A stretch of DNA of 64,000 nt from Undaria pinnatifida (Eukaryota; Sar; Phaeophyceae; Laminariales; Alariaceae). The stretch covers positions 5,380,014-5,444,013 of the forward strand of contig JABAKD010000026.1 of assembly GCA_012845835.1 (NCBI GenBank). Direction: 5' to 3'. Below, in pieces: positions 1-12,200 of this stretch. The translations under genes were made by a program, and so were the position numbers. The notes under the pieces are model-generated. The model was not told the DNA's origin. It made no database searches and saw nothing but the letters and a program-made list of their open reading frames with translations. Numbering within the stretch: position 1 is the stretch's first letter; each line of letters starts with the position of its first letter.

Positions 1-196
1 GGATTGGAATTTCATTTTCAGACAAAACCTTTTTCATGGACGCTACTACTGGAGGATATGGTTGGATGGATGTACGACGCCGAAACCCTTGGGCTGCATT
101 AGATAATCGTGCAAACGCTCAAACTACGGATTCTTCCGTGGAATGATTCGCACATGCCATAATTGTAGGCGCTGGGCTATACCAGGGTAGGAGTTG

Positions 197-853
197 AGTT
201 ATAAGGCTTAGCTTAGTTTGAGGTAAGCTATTTGTTAACGTTTTGCAAGCGGTCGAACGGACTAATACCCCACTGTTACAAGGCATAGTTTGGGTAAGGT
301 TAGCTATCGGTTAACCTTTTGCAAGTGGTCAAACGGACTAATACCCCAGTCTAATTCCTTAACAAATGGCGTCGTCGATAGACCATGGGTTTTTGAGTCG
401 TGGGTTCGATCCCCACCATCCACAATAATAAACTTTTCAGATTTTCCTCATGTCGACCTTGAAAAATACTCTCCCTGGTATCCCCAGGAAATGAAACGGC
501 TTGGATATTGACAGAGGTCCGCCGTATATCCGGCCGACCTGCTATCCCGCCGTTTCAGGGTCCCCGGGAGAGTGTTGTAAGGCTTAGTTTGGGTAAGCTA
601 TTGGTTAACCTTTTGCAAGTGGTCAAACGGAACAATACCCCACTAATACCTTAACACTACTAATACCTCAACAAACGACGTTGTCGGCAGGACTGCAAAA
701 AAAGCACGTCCGCCCGTACATCCGGCCGACCTGCTATCCCGTCGATTGAGGGGGGGGGGGAGTGTTATAAGGCTTAGTTTCAGGGCAAGATATTGGTTAA
801 CGTTTTGCAAGTGGTCAAACGGACTAATACCCCACTAATTCCTTGACAGTGTT
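197..853 (+). repeat. Cluster of tRNA-like (SINE-like) repeat copies
   Basis: Four imperfect copies begin near 199, 279, 573 and 763. They share the core GGCTTAGTTTGGGTAAGCTA, then GTTAACCTTTTGCAAGTGGT, then an 'ACTAATACCCCACTAAT' segment. The copy at about 279-425 continues into a GTGGGTTCGATCCCCACC motif, which resembles a tRNA T-arm and polymerase III B box. TTTGCAAGTGG resembles an A box. No complete cloverleaf with a matching 5' acceptor strand is visible, so this is more likely a tRNA-derived SINE than a tRNA gene. A second motif, CCGGCCGACCTGCTATCCCG, recurs at about 528 and 722. Confidence 0.5.
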
Positions 854-867
854 GCGTGCTTAACCCC

Positions 868-1076
868 AAAACATGTGTCATGTCATGTCATGACATGTCA
901 TGTCATGTCATGTCATGTCATGTTATGTCATGTCATGTCACGTCACGCCACGTCACGTCACGTCATGTCATGTCATGTCATGTCATGCCATGCCATGTCA
1001 TGTCATGTCATGTCACGTCACGTCACGTCACGTCATGTCATGTCATGTCACGTCATGTCAAGTCATGTTATGTCAT
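868..1076. repeat. TGTCA pentanucleotide microsatellite
   Basis: Roughly 200 bases of TGTCA units with C/T and A/C variants (TGTCA, CGTCA, TGCCA). Because the unit is five bases, all forward frames stay open and encode Met-Ser-Cys-His-Val type repeats. These open frames are artefacts of the repeat, not genes. Confidence 0.95.
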
Positions 1077-4000
1077 GGACGGGGCTCCTCGAGTGAGAAG
1101 CTATACCCGATACGGTTCCAAGTACTCGATGTGAATTTCCCGATCGATGTTAGGGTTCTCATTGTTTCATTGTTTCAAATTGACCTCATTGTTTCAAATT
1201 GTTTCGAGTTGTTTCGAATTCACCACCACAAAAAATGCCACGAATCGTGGCAAAAAAATCGAAATGCTTACGCGAATCATGTGCTATTCGACAGGAAAAA
1301 TGACATCAAAAGTTAATGTTGTCAGCAGGATAATTCTGACGAAAAAAAACGTAATATTCCTTTTTTACAAGAAAAAAGTACTATGTTTTTTCTTGAATAC
1401 AACGTAACATTTCAAGGATTTCAAAATGCGAGGAATAGTGATGGTTTTGTCAGAGGATTCCTTTTATTTTGTTGGCTCGGAATGACCGTTATTCGTCAAA
1501 TGGCCCATGGCGTTGTGCATCGATCTTAGATTGCACTCTTTCTCAAAAAAGATCGTTTTTTGTCTGAGGTATACAGCTCCTACTACAAGCGAGGAGCGGC
1601 AGAAAAATTCAGTGCTATAAGTACCCCCACCTTAGCACGTGCCAGCTTGCATGCATGGTTCTCCTAGCGTAGTTTTTTTGGTTTATTGTTTATTCTACAG
1701 GGTGGGTTTTTAGCACCTGCGTTGGCTTGTTTGTACGGGTCGCACCAGAGAAACCATAATGCGGAACATTACTGGCCGGCTACTGTGTCGTAAAGCATGC
1801 AATTGATATTCCAACAACTCGATGCCTGCATCGCAAAAACACAACACACACAACGGGAAAAAAACATGATTTGATGTGCAAGCTTTATCTCGAGCCAACA
1901 ACCTCTCTCTGTAGGACCTCACAATCTACGTTGTGGGAGACGAACTAGGTGTAGGTGTAATTTAACAGATTTGTTCGACCAGAGCATGCTACGGCATAAC
2001 GGCAGGGAGCAGTACCCTCATTGTGCTACAGTAGATCGTGCACAGGCAACTGGCGCGCGTGAGTGTCTCTAAGCTTCGCCCAAACAAGACGGTTTTTGTA
2101 AGATTCGGTAGGCGTAGCGTGCCAGGGCCTTTCCTCCCATGGGCGGTTCACATAGCAAAATCGAAAATAAAGACCCCGTTCTCTATAAGTAACCCCCAGC
2201 CGCTGAAAAAATCGTTCCTAAGAGTGATATCCCGTGCCGCAGCCTCCATTAGACTTTAGTGCGGGATCAGTTTTGCAGTAGCAAATGGTCATGGGTATCA
2301 AGTATACTTCACGTTCTGATGAAACCAAAAACCAAAATGGTAGATAGAGCTGCTGTCAAATGGCGTTGGCGCCTTTCTTTGTGACACAGCGACGCACCCC
2401 CCGCGCACCACATACAACGAATTCAGCTTGGGTGCACGGAACGCATCTCATTAAGAAAATGCACGAGCATACCAGGTAGAATACCGTATCACGCACGCGG
2501 GTGAAAACAGAGGACGCAGAATGAACGAAACTTTGTTCATAGCAACGTCACCATATTTCGCAACAAGCCGCGCCCAAACATTTTTTCAGTTATTATTGGA
2601 GGATGTTTTTGGCGCATGTTTGTGCTATATATATGGCGGAAGCATAGTACCGACATTGATTGGCTTTTTTTTACCGACCCGAGGTCACACCGCGCTTTTA
2701 AATGATAACAAACTGTACACCCACAGCAGCAAACGACAAGGAATGGCCGTGGGGTAAAAGTCCTTCAACCTTCCTCGCGTGTGAGAGGTGCCTGTGCATT
2801 AGCAATATCATAGAAGCACATGTGCTACTCTAGCATAACTGTTATTAACAATGGTATGATATCATTGTGCGGAAGGGGTTTGTTTCCCTTTTTAAGGCCA
2901 AGCGTTTCCCTCGCCTGATACTGGCGTTCTGACTTTCTGGCGTTCTGACCTTGTGGCCTCTTTTACAGGCTAAGAGCTCCTGTCAAGTATTTTCAAGTGC
3001 ATAGAACTCTATCGGTTAGTACGATGATTTTAGTGGAGTGTGCATTTGTTTTAGGACTATTAATAGTAGCAGTATGGTATATTAATAAGGACTAGCGCAT
3101 AGAAACGTTGCCCAGGATTGCGCGAACGAACGCCTTCGATGTAATGTTTCCGGCGATGATGATGATGGATGATGGATGATATTCAGCTCCTCACGTTAGG
3201 AGTTCTCAAAAAATTCTTAGAATCTGACTGCACCCCTAGCTAGCGTGGGATGACGACTCTACTCAAGAGTACGCCAGGCCCGGGGTGCATCTGAATTTTC
3301 TGAGACTCCTCACGGAAGAACCGCCACACCTAACCCGCAAGATGACGTTTTCTTCTTTCCTTGCTGCACACAGTCTGGTGCGATGACTTGAACGTTTCAT
3401 CTTTTTGCCCTCGTGTTCATTGCGGTTGGCATTGGCATTGCATGGCCTAACCACCTTGCTGTATTTGCGATGTCTGTCTGTTTTGTAGTTTGTGACCACA
3501 GTACTAGTAGTAGAGCTCGTCTCTACTTACAGGGCGAGGCATTAACACGGACACTACAGCAGTAGTTGTGCTGGATGTACATGGGTGGAAATGTCAGCTA
3601 AATATTGAGAACACACCATGGACTGATTCTTACTACGATAGCCCCCCCCACACAAAACTAACGATCTTTTTCAACGAACGTTTCATGGCCGCTCGACACG
3701 AGGAAGAATGCTATAAAATCAACGTCTTCCTCAAATATTTTCCTGCTTGCAACAAAGGGGCTATAATCGAACGATGACGTCGGGGTGGGTGACAATGGGC
3801 ACCGTATTCGAGCAGACACGGCCGGGAGTTGGTTTCAAAACCGGCGATTTCGTTCAAGAAAAGCTGGGGGGGTTACCGTAGAACGACTCCATGCGAGAAA
3901 ACGCGCGGACATGCAAACCGATGGACATGTCCACGGCCTGTTTACTAGGTATAACCTCAGCAGTTTTTTTTAACTCCCTCGAAAGTGGTGGGCAATTAAT

Positions 4001-4084
4001 TCCTGAGTTGATACATTTTCTTGACTTATGTGTTTGAGGAGTACCGTTAGCCAGGACACAAATGGCCAAAAACTGCATACGTCG

Positions 4085-4265
4085 CACAAATCATGACGTA
4101 GATCACATAGATTATATATATATCCTATCGATCATACAGATCATATACATCATATAGATAATTTAGATCATGTAGATAATATAGATAATATAGATCATGT
4201 AGATCATACAGATCATACAGGTCATTCAGATCATATAGATCGTACAGATCACATATCTGTCGTCA
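4085..4265. repeat. Degenerate AGATCATAT repeats
   Basis: A run of imperfect 9-10 base units of the type ATAGATCAT / ACAGATCAT. The same style of sequence recurs near 12830-12930 and 36300-36560, in each case near a 'GGATCTGTG...CAGATCCAACCC' segment. The three places therefore look like members of one dispersed family. Confidence 0.8.
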
Positions 4266-4345
4266 TAGTATGTTATGCAGGATCTGTGTGGTACAGATCC
4301 AACCCGCAGAAACATATGCTACATCATTCAGATCCTTTGTCATAA

Positions 4346-4490
4346 GACGGCTTAGTTTGGGTAGGCAGTTGGTGAACTTTTTGCAAGTGGTCAAACCGAC
4401 TAATAACCTCTAATTCCTTAACAAATGGCATCGTCGACAGACCATGGGTTTTGGGGTCGTGGGTTCGAATCCCACCATCCACTAACAATT
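4346..4490 (+). repeat. tRNA-like SINE copy with B box
   Basis: This is another copy of the family clustered at 197-853. GGCTTAGTTTGGGTAGGCAG, then TTTTTGCAAGTGGTCAAACC, then about 4462-4484 the block GTGGGTTCGAATCCCACC followed by ATCCAC. The five-base-pair stem GTGGG/CCCAC around TTCGAAT is a textbook T-arm. The 5' partner GTGGAT of an acceptor stem is missing upstream, so it is not a full tRNA gene. Confidence 0.5.
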
Positions 4491-5228
4491 CGTAAAATTT
4501 TACGGCTTTCCCCTCGTCGAACTTGGATCTGTCTTCCCTGAAAGACACAGATCATATAGATCATTTTTAGGGATATGATCTGTCCGAGGTATGAAAAAGT
4601 GCTACAGTACCCCTGTCACATCACGCATCGCAACGGCTACATCAACCGCTATATCAACCACATCAACCACGACAGAGTCTGAAATTAATTGTTCACTGCC
4701 GGTGCGATGTAACCTGCAGAGAAGGGTACGAGCAGAAACTGCCACCTGCAGCTCTGTCCATCCCAAACAAAGGTGTCGTCAGATACGTCCTTCGTAAAAA
4801 TCATCGGAAGCAGAGCTCATCCCAGTCGATGCATGCACGCAACACCTAACGAAAGTAAACACCCTGCCGCTAAATACGGCCAAGGCTCATAACCACGTCG
4901 AGCTGTCGAGCTATTAACGCCTCCCAAGCTGGAAACCCATTTTTGGGGAAAATTATCGAAAGATGTACGTACCTAAATACACATGTCAATCGAAAATAAA
5001 ATAACCGTTCATCCGCGAAATCACCAAAATAAAGTTTTGCCAACAAGAGTAAATATTTTCACGGGTTTGTTTAGTAAGGCATACCGGTATACTCGAAGGG
5101 TACCCGGGTACGACATTTCATTGCTTTTGGCGATACTCGGGTATTCCTTGATTTTGGCGATACTCGGGTATTATACGCGGGTACCCGCTGAGCATACACC
5201 CACAAAACGTTCCCTTGAAGGAAGCTTT

Positions 5229-8200
5229 TCATAGCTCCGGCCTCGAGGGCGACTCAAGGCTCTTCCTCAGAATATCTTGCTCGTCATCGAAGAACAAAAC
5301 GTACACAATGCAGCATATGACGAACACAAGCCCAACCCACTGGTAGGTCTGCACGATGCTCGGCTTTTCCCATCCCATGAGCTCCATCTGGAAAGTCAAA
5401 GTGGAATTGGGAGGTATCGGCCCCATATCGCTTGCCCCATAGCCGTACTCCGGTCCCACGGTCAGGATGGCCCGTTCTCCCAATTGCATGGTCGACACGG
5501 CGTAGTCCCAACCGCGTATAACCTCTCCTTTTCCTAAGGCGAACGCTATAGGACCTGGCAGTTTAAAGAACAAGAGAGGCGACAACATGCAAAACAGCGA
5601 TAGACTTGGCTTTATCAGCAGCGACACACAAAATATACCAGAGATCAAGTACAAACAATCGGATGGCTTTGCTGTCTTCGTTTTCGTGCTTTCGGGCGTT
5701 GAAAAAAGGAAGAATAAAAAACGAGAGGGCGTCAACCCAGCCCAACCCAAGCCTAACCCTAACCCTAACCCTAACCCAGGCGAAGGCTACACCCCCAACC
5801 GCGGCGTGGTGCGAGTTTTGGACTTTCTCGCAAGTAATACGCGAATCACCTCGAAAAACGTTTTTTTTTTAACTTTATCCGTGACATGTTTTTTGAGGCT
5901 TGCTTGGAAACACCGTGAAAACTGCTGCAGCGGTACCGAACACCAGCCGTTGCAACAAGAAAAAAATATTGTCAAGAACATAACAGCGGTCGCGGCGGCT
6001 AAGAGGCGAGGCTTTGTAGAACACTAGAAGCGACGGCACATGCAGACCGCGATATCGAGAACCGGCCGTTGTAAAATAAAACCAAAACTTGACACGACCA
6101 TGTCATATTTTGTGGCGGGGGCGAAACATATTGAGACGGTGGCGCACTGGGCAGGTGGCTACGTAGAACCGAGCATGCAATAACCGTGGAGTATTAACAA
6201 TCAGCTTGGGGAAAATCTAAGGTGGCCAACGGTTATGCTTGTCGACGCAAGCCTTCTCGATTTCTATAAAACAAAAAAAAACACACGAACCATTTTTTGT
6301 ATTTATTTGGAAATCAAGATAAGGTTGTTCCGGACATTTTGGAGTGTTTTTGTGAAAGCTTGAGCTTTTTCTTCGACAAGAATGGCCCTAAGGCAGTCAA
6401 GCGCGACACCCATCGTGACTGTCGGCGATTCATCGTGTGCCAAAAGATGCATCCACAACGACTTACGTCGAATTTTGTCTGAAACTACTACCTATTGTTT
6501 GGGAACCTCTGTTTAACCCGTTTACCCCTGATAGAGGTTATCCCTCACTGTTATCAAGTAGTGTGTCTCCAAAAGCGCGGGTGCAACTTTAAAAGAGGGT
6601 TAGGGGTTCACGTACATGTCATACTTCGAAGTACACACACGATCGCGAGATTGATGTCATGTTAATAGCTGCAAGTCTTACCTCGGCCAGCACTTGAGTC
6701 GAATTCTGTGCCATCCTTTAGCATTCCAGTATAATGCACTTTCACCTGAAACGCAAAAAAAAAACGCAGATAAAAAGTATCACACAAAGCTTTGCAAAGA
6801 TGAGTTTCGACAAATATCGTCGATCTCACAACTGGAGTGTATTTATATTTTTATAATAAATACGTAGATTTATGAAACCCTTTAGAACTGCGCGCCCATA
6901 GTTTTTGGGGACAAACTGTTTGGAATCAGTGTAGGATATGTTTCCCAGCGCGCCCATAGTTTTTGGGGACAAACTACTTGGAATCAGTGTAGGATATATT
7001 TCCCAGTCTTGTCTTTTCTTGCTTTCTTGTCTTTTCTCTCATTTCCTTTCCTTTTTCGTTTTTCGCTTTCTTGTCTTTTCTTTCCTTTATTCTCTTTTAG
7101 TTTCTTCGTTTCTTTTCTTCCAATTGACTTGCGTCTGTCGTGCGTATGCTTAGTTATAGGTACTACGTGCAATATATACGTGGTAGTCTTTCTTGGGTGG
7201 CAAGCGGTATAGTCGGGTTTTCCAGGCGCGAGTAGTGAGACGTATGCACCAGTATGGACCTGGCACATCGTAGGCTGACTCCCGATTTTACCTTTTGTAT
7301 GTTTCTGGTGGAGGCATGAATTGCGTCAGCTGTGATATATGCGTGTACCACCTTTGGTTTGTTTGTGTTTCTTTCCCTGGGATATTCCTCAGCTCCAGAG
7401 TGACTGGAGCCTGTCCTATGACCACGGACTTGGTTATGCGAGTTAATGTGAGAAAAACAACATGTTTCCCAGTACATGGTCAATCCTTTTTGGCACCCAT
7501 GTGTAGAACCGAGAGCAAGACTCGAGTAGGATTCAATCGAGTGAGTATATTAAAGACATCTACGCTATGTTGTCGGAGGACAATCACAACAACAACAACA
7601 ACACCAACAACAACGACAACCCAACCGAATAGCTGCCCAGCGCTATACTCGTAGGTAGAGCATACAGGATGAAGAGTATCGCCATGCCGCGCGCGTGTGT
7701 TGCAGTGCCTTACAGTGCAGTCATTAATAGGACACATGCCCTACTCCAGCAGTCCCGGGGGGCGTGGCCGATGTTGTAATCGTCCTGTTTTTTGCCCTCT
7801 GGTATTATCACGGAAGAAGATATTCATAACTCGTACTCTTGAGTCGTACTTCAGGCATACGAGGTACCCCGGTGCGCAAGCAGATGCGTCTGCTTCTAGA
7901 ACCGGCGACAGGGTGACTTCTATATTCGCGCGGTCGAGTCGCTCTTGCCGCGTTGCCTCTTGGCAGTACCGACCTGGGTGCTCGTTGACGACCCAATGTA
8001 GCATGTCACCTTGCTGCTTTCACCGTGTCCCCCCCCCCCCCCCGAGTCCGACCATGATGATCTCGTCTACCCCCGTGCCCGCCAGCGACTTGCTCAAAGA
8101 GCCTCCCCGGGGGAAAATGACACTGCTGTGCTCTGTACCAGGTACCGACTCTGTAGTCTACTGCTCTTTGTACTGGAACAAGTTCGTATTGCACAGCAGC

Positions 8201-8693
8201 AGTGAGATGTTCTGACCGTAAAGGGCAAACAAAGCAACAATGCAGTGGGGGGTCCCCAATAGTGCCGTGTCAATAAGGCCTCTTCCCTCTATAGTGCTGA
8301 TGGATTCGCTTCGCACGACTGGGACTCTGTCACTCTCTTGCCATGCAATTGTTCCCATTGGTGCAGGTACCGTGAATAGTGCCGATAAATTCGGCTGGCA
8401 CCTATCGGCACTATTGGGGGCCCTATCAAGCTTCTCTGTTTGCTCAGTTAATCTGAGGAGGAAGCTAGAGCATTGTGCACTGTGTACTGCGTACTCACCA
8501 TGCTTCCGACCGGGGGTATCTCTCCGTTGCCTGGCCTGACAATCTTCTTCATCAGCACCCCAGGGGTCGACTCCTCACTCAGGTCCACCATAGTATCGGC
8601 CTTCTGTTCGCCACCGTACTTGGCCCCACGCCGCTCTTCTGCTGCTCTCTCCTTCGCCTTTGCCTCGTGGTACATTCCGCTCATCATCGCCAT
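5229..8693 (-). CDS. Tail-anchored FKBP-type peptidyl-prolyl cis-trans isomerase
   Basis: Three exons on the minus strand: 8693-8499, 6745-6682 and 5554-5229, 194 residues. Donors are ATG|GTGAGT and GAG|GTAAGA; acceptors are TTTCAG|GTG and TGCCAG|GT; phases are 0 and 1. The start ATG at 8693 follows an in-frame stop. Residues 1-35 are charged and helical. The FKBP domain runs from TPGVLMKKIVRPGNGE through KVHYTGMLKDGTEFDSS, LGKGEVIRGWD and YGYGASDMGPIPPNSTL to LTFQMELMGWE, so the canonical binding-pocket residues (Tyr, Phe-Asp, Val-Ile, Trp, second Tyr, Phe) are all present. A hydrophobic stretch WVGLVFVICCIVYVLFF then a short acidic/basic tail gives a C-terminal membrane anchor, which predicts a cytosol-facing isomerase on the ER or another membrane. 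Active FKBPs catalyse prolyl isomerisation. It is divergently arranged with the HSCB gene, 535 bp away. Confidence 0.92.
5752..5777. repeat. Short interstitial telomere-like CCCTAA repeat
   Basis: About four units of CCTAAC (TTAGGG on the other strand) lie inside intron 2 of the FKBP gene. The tract is too short to be a chromosome end. Degenerate AACCCAGCCCAACCC-type sequence lies immediately to the left. Confidence 0.85.
6891..7005 (+). repeat. Tandem pair of a ~57-bp dispersed repeat
   Basis: Two near-identical copies of a unit containing GCGCCCATAGTTTTTGGGG, then ACAAACTACTTGGAATCAGT and GTAGGATAT. They lie in intron 1 of the FKBP gene. Single, more diverged copies occur near 4926, 8972, 25222, 28288, 38836 and 39236 on the plus strand and near 23742 and 38033 on the minus strand. 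Confidence 0.85.
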
Positions 8694-9228
8694 GGCTTCA
8701 CAAGATTCTATCGATAGCTACGCCCGCCAAGCCCAGAGAGAATACAACTCCGTGCAGCAGAAGGCGCCGAAGCAGAAGTAGCAGCGTAGCAGCATAGCAG
8801 CGGTGCGGCATCAGGCCAAGCGGCGGAATAATGAAGAACTGAAGAATTCCCATTGGTCAGCAGAAGTACATCTAGAACCAAAAGGATAGAACCAACATGC
8901 TTCTTCCTCTCATTAAGAATCGAGAACCAGAGGGAGAAAATGAAGCAAGAACCCTTTTGTATCATTTAGGACTGCACTCCCGTTTGGAGGACAAATTACT
9001 TACAATTTAAGTAAATATGTGGTTCTGCACACTGCAGTAGTAAAAGCACTAGATGCTACAAAACTTTTGGTTGCCGTCATCGCAACAACTCAGTGCACTG
9101 CAGGACGCAGAGCAAGCCATCTTTACTCGGCTCGTACTACCCCGTAGTACCCTGTCTGCTGTTGTTGGGCTCTTCAGCACCTCTCGTCGAAGTTCTGGTG
9201 TGTATTCCAGCCCCAACCACTACTGAAT
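8694..9228. promoter_or_regulatory. Putative bidirectional promoter between FKBP and HSCB genes
   Basis: The 535 bases between the FKBP start codon (8693, minus) and the HSCB start codon (9229, plus) must hold both 5' UTRs and both promoters. I see no convincing TATA box. One diverged copy of the 57-bp dispersed repeat lies at about 8972-9012. The call rests on gene orientation and spacing, not on a motif. Confidence 0.45.
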
Positions 9229-12200
9229 ATGCGCCGTGTCAATTGCCCACCTCTGGCAAGGGGAGCACGGCGCCTTCTGAACGGCAGCCGTGCGAACATC
9301 GGAATCGCTGCCGCCCCATCCTTGCGTCAACGAGCGACACGGAACGCATCGGGCTTCGCTCTTCCCCAGCACGTGTCGCAGGGACGAGAACCTGGGTCTC
9401 CGCCGCGAACCAATGCCCCTGTGTGGTCGAGCCGAACGCCCCGTCCCCTCCGGGACTTTACGATCGATCATAGTGTCATCTTGACATTTGCGGCACGTAA
9501 ATCTCGAAAACGTCCGCCGTTGTGGCGTTCTAGGTCTCTGTCGACTAGAGCGTCGGATCCTGCAAAGGCTAAGAGCGACAAGGGTGGCCTCGGGAACAGT
9601 GGCAGGGCTCAAGATTACGAGGGAAGCTGCTGGAAGTGTGACTTGACGGTGGCTGAGCGAGAGTTTTTCTGCGAATGCGGCGCGGTGCAGCCGCTGGACA
9701 GGCGTCTCGATTACTTCGAGATGTTGGGCTCTCCTCCTGCTGTGTTCTTGAACCTGAAGGAAGTCGAGAGGCAATTCAAAAACATGCAGCGCGCCTTCCA
9801 TCCTGTGAGTTTCGTCGTGTCCCCACTTTCTTGCAGTCGCATGGTATTATCATAGGGCTATATGCCTAAAGGGCGCCTTTGGGCGTACCTAGTATACCTG
9901 TTTAACAAGAAACACAAAGACTGAACCAGGCTGGGTTTCTTGTCTGGGAGTGCGCGTTTTGTTATGATCAGTAGTGACGGCTCCTGGATCTGTTATTTTC
10001 GGTCAGTCTTCCATTACACTCTTTGTGCTTATGTTTGCCCGTTTGTCATGTGCTGCTGTACTCGTAGTATTCCTTGGGTGTCGAAGTACGACGGTATTAT
10101 ATTGATAGTACGGCGGTAGTACGGCGGCGGTTCAGAAGTACGGCAAGGGTACGGCAGTACCTTTTTTTTTTTTAATCACTGACGTGTACCAGGTACTCCG
10201 GAGTACACCGGAATATCCTTTGAGAACGCCCCCTCCCTGGGCGCGTAAACATGTTTGGTGGAAAAGGACACCCCGGGCCGTTCTCAGAGGTAGGGGAGGT
10301 GATCTTTCCACACAAAACAACAAACCGGGGCGAAAATTCCACGTGTTGGTCTCGTCTTTTTTTCTGTTCGGGGCACCCTCCGAACAGCGCAAGTCGAAGG
10401 TATGTCGGCAGGAGTACCGAGGTGGTGCTCGATTTTCAATTGATGGAAAGGTTTTTTAAGTGAAAAAATAGCAACAACGACAGCAACAACGTTGCCAGAA
10501 TGAATGCCTCGGATTTTTCTGTGAACGCCACGTTGCGCGGAAAAAAAAATGGCGGATTGCGAACGCACCCCGGGGCTAACTCAGAGGTAGGGGGACGAAA
10601 ACTGAATATATAATTATTACGTACCCTGGGGCGTTCTCGAAAGTTTTGGTCTCCACCGACGACAATTTTTTTCTGGGGGGGGTTATCAAAGAATGTTACG
10701 GTACTACCCGGAGAAGTTGGTACAATCCCCGGACCGCTGACCATTGCGACCCGTGGTTCTTTTGAGGTTCTGGCAACCTGTACGACGTGCGGTACATTAG
10801 CATACAGCAGCTCGACGGCAGCCTATTTTACGCAATCGTTGTAAGTACGTCAGCTGTGACTTCCATCAATTTAAGGGCCAATACTCATATTTGCAAGCTG
10901 CGTGATACTCCAGCCGCACGTTTTTACAGATGTATCTCTCTTTGAAGACAGCCTATTTATTCGAATGCCGTTTCCTACAAATTATCTGACAAACAATTAA
11001 CTGCAAAAAAACGATCAGGTTCGTATCGTTTTGCACTACTGTATATCCAACTGTAGTCCCCAGTGTCAAGTTTAAAAGGTTTGTTGCCATAACGCGGGCT
11101 CATGCTTATTTAGGACGCCGGGTATTCGGTATTTTTTATAGCAGTCATACCGTCTCGCCACCCGTACCGCTGCTGCTGCTTGTCTGCGTGTGACTACAGA
11201 GCACCCGTCGTTGCCCTCCAAGCGCGTTTGAGAGCTAAACGGAGCAAAAATCCGTCGTGGGTTCCAGGCGTACAGTTGGGGTTGTGCGGTTACTGTTCAC
11301 GTTGCTGTTCTCTCACGTTGCTCTCTTGTTGATGCTATACTGCTGTAGGGCTACCAGGTACGCACGATAGGTATTCTCATGACGTCTTGCCCTTCTTCTG
11401 GCTTGCTGCTACTGATGAGCTGACAATCCCGTGCAGACGCTGCCGTCTCGTCGAAGAAATGTGGAGCTGTGTTGGTCACTGACTCTGTTCTTTTTACTTT
11501 GAGTTGCATTAACCCTCAGCTTGGCTTTCCTCCCCATCCCAATCCAGGACCTCTTTGCCAACAAATGCGAAGGCGAGCAGGCGATTTCTGCTGCTAACTC
11601 GGCCATGGCGAACAAAGCGTACCAAACTCTGGTTCGTCCCATGCAGCGCGTAACGTATCTGGTGAGACCACATGCTGGTTTGCTAGCGATGTTTTTCGCT
11701 GTATCCCCCAGAGCGTACGCACCTATTGAAGCTCCACAGGCCAGGACTACTACAGTAGAAGTATTTACCGCAGTCTACCTGGTACGAAGCTTCTGATTTG
11801 CTAGACTTCTTAAAGCTGCCTCAACAACATTTTTGCGCATGCTTTGGGCATGTTCTCCCTGTCAATCGCGCGCTATAGTACCGCAATACAAGCCAGTGCA
11901 GAGATAACGGTATTTGGCGTCCGGAGTGTTACCATTGGTCGACGTTTTTTGTGGAAAATTCTGATAGGTGGGAAATGCAAGGTCGGTTGATGACGTCATC
12001 CAAGGTCACGACGCCCGCATTTTTCCTATTGGTCTACCTTTTTAACGGAAAGTTATGAATGGTGCGAATTGCAAGGTAACGTCGTCTGGGGTCTTGACTG
12101 TTTTGATTTTTTTAATTAAAGATTGATTCGGCCGTGAATGCTGAACACACCCTTGTTTCCTGAACCAACTGCTGTGCTGACAGTCTGGCGTACTTAGTAT

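Larger units (their letters stand above)
1..5228. other. Gene-free left flank rich in repeats
   Basis: No open reading frame here has a recognisable domain, and none could be joined to a neighbour by splice sites. The stretch holds tRNA-like SINE fragments (about 197-853 and 4346-4490), a five-base microsatellite (868-1076), AGATCAT-type repeats (about 4085-4265) and AT-rich low-complexity sequence. The region downstream of the FKBP stop codon (about 4500-5228) would contain that gene's 3' UTR, but I see no decisive polyadenylation signal. Confidence 0.5.

Noticed and set aside
856-1316. Three overlapping open frames encoding Met-Ser-Cys-His-Val repeats
   Set aside because: They are translations of the TGTCA microsatellite; a five-base unit keeps all frames open without selection.
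5277-6027. Forward-strand open frames over the FKBP gene
   Set aside because: They are antisense shadows of exon 3 and of the telomere-like intron sequence, with no domain.
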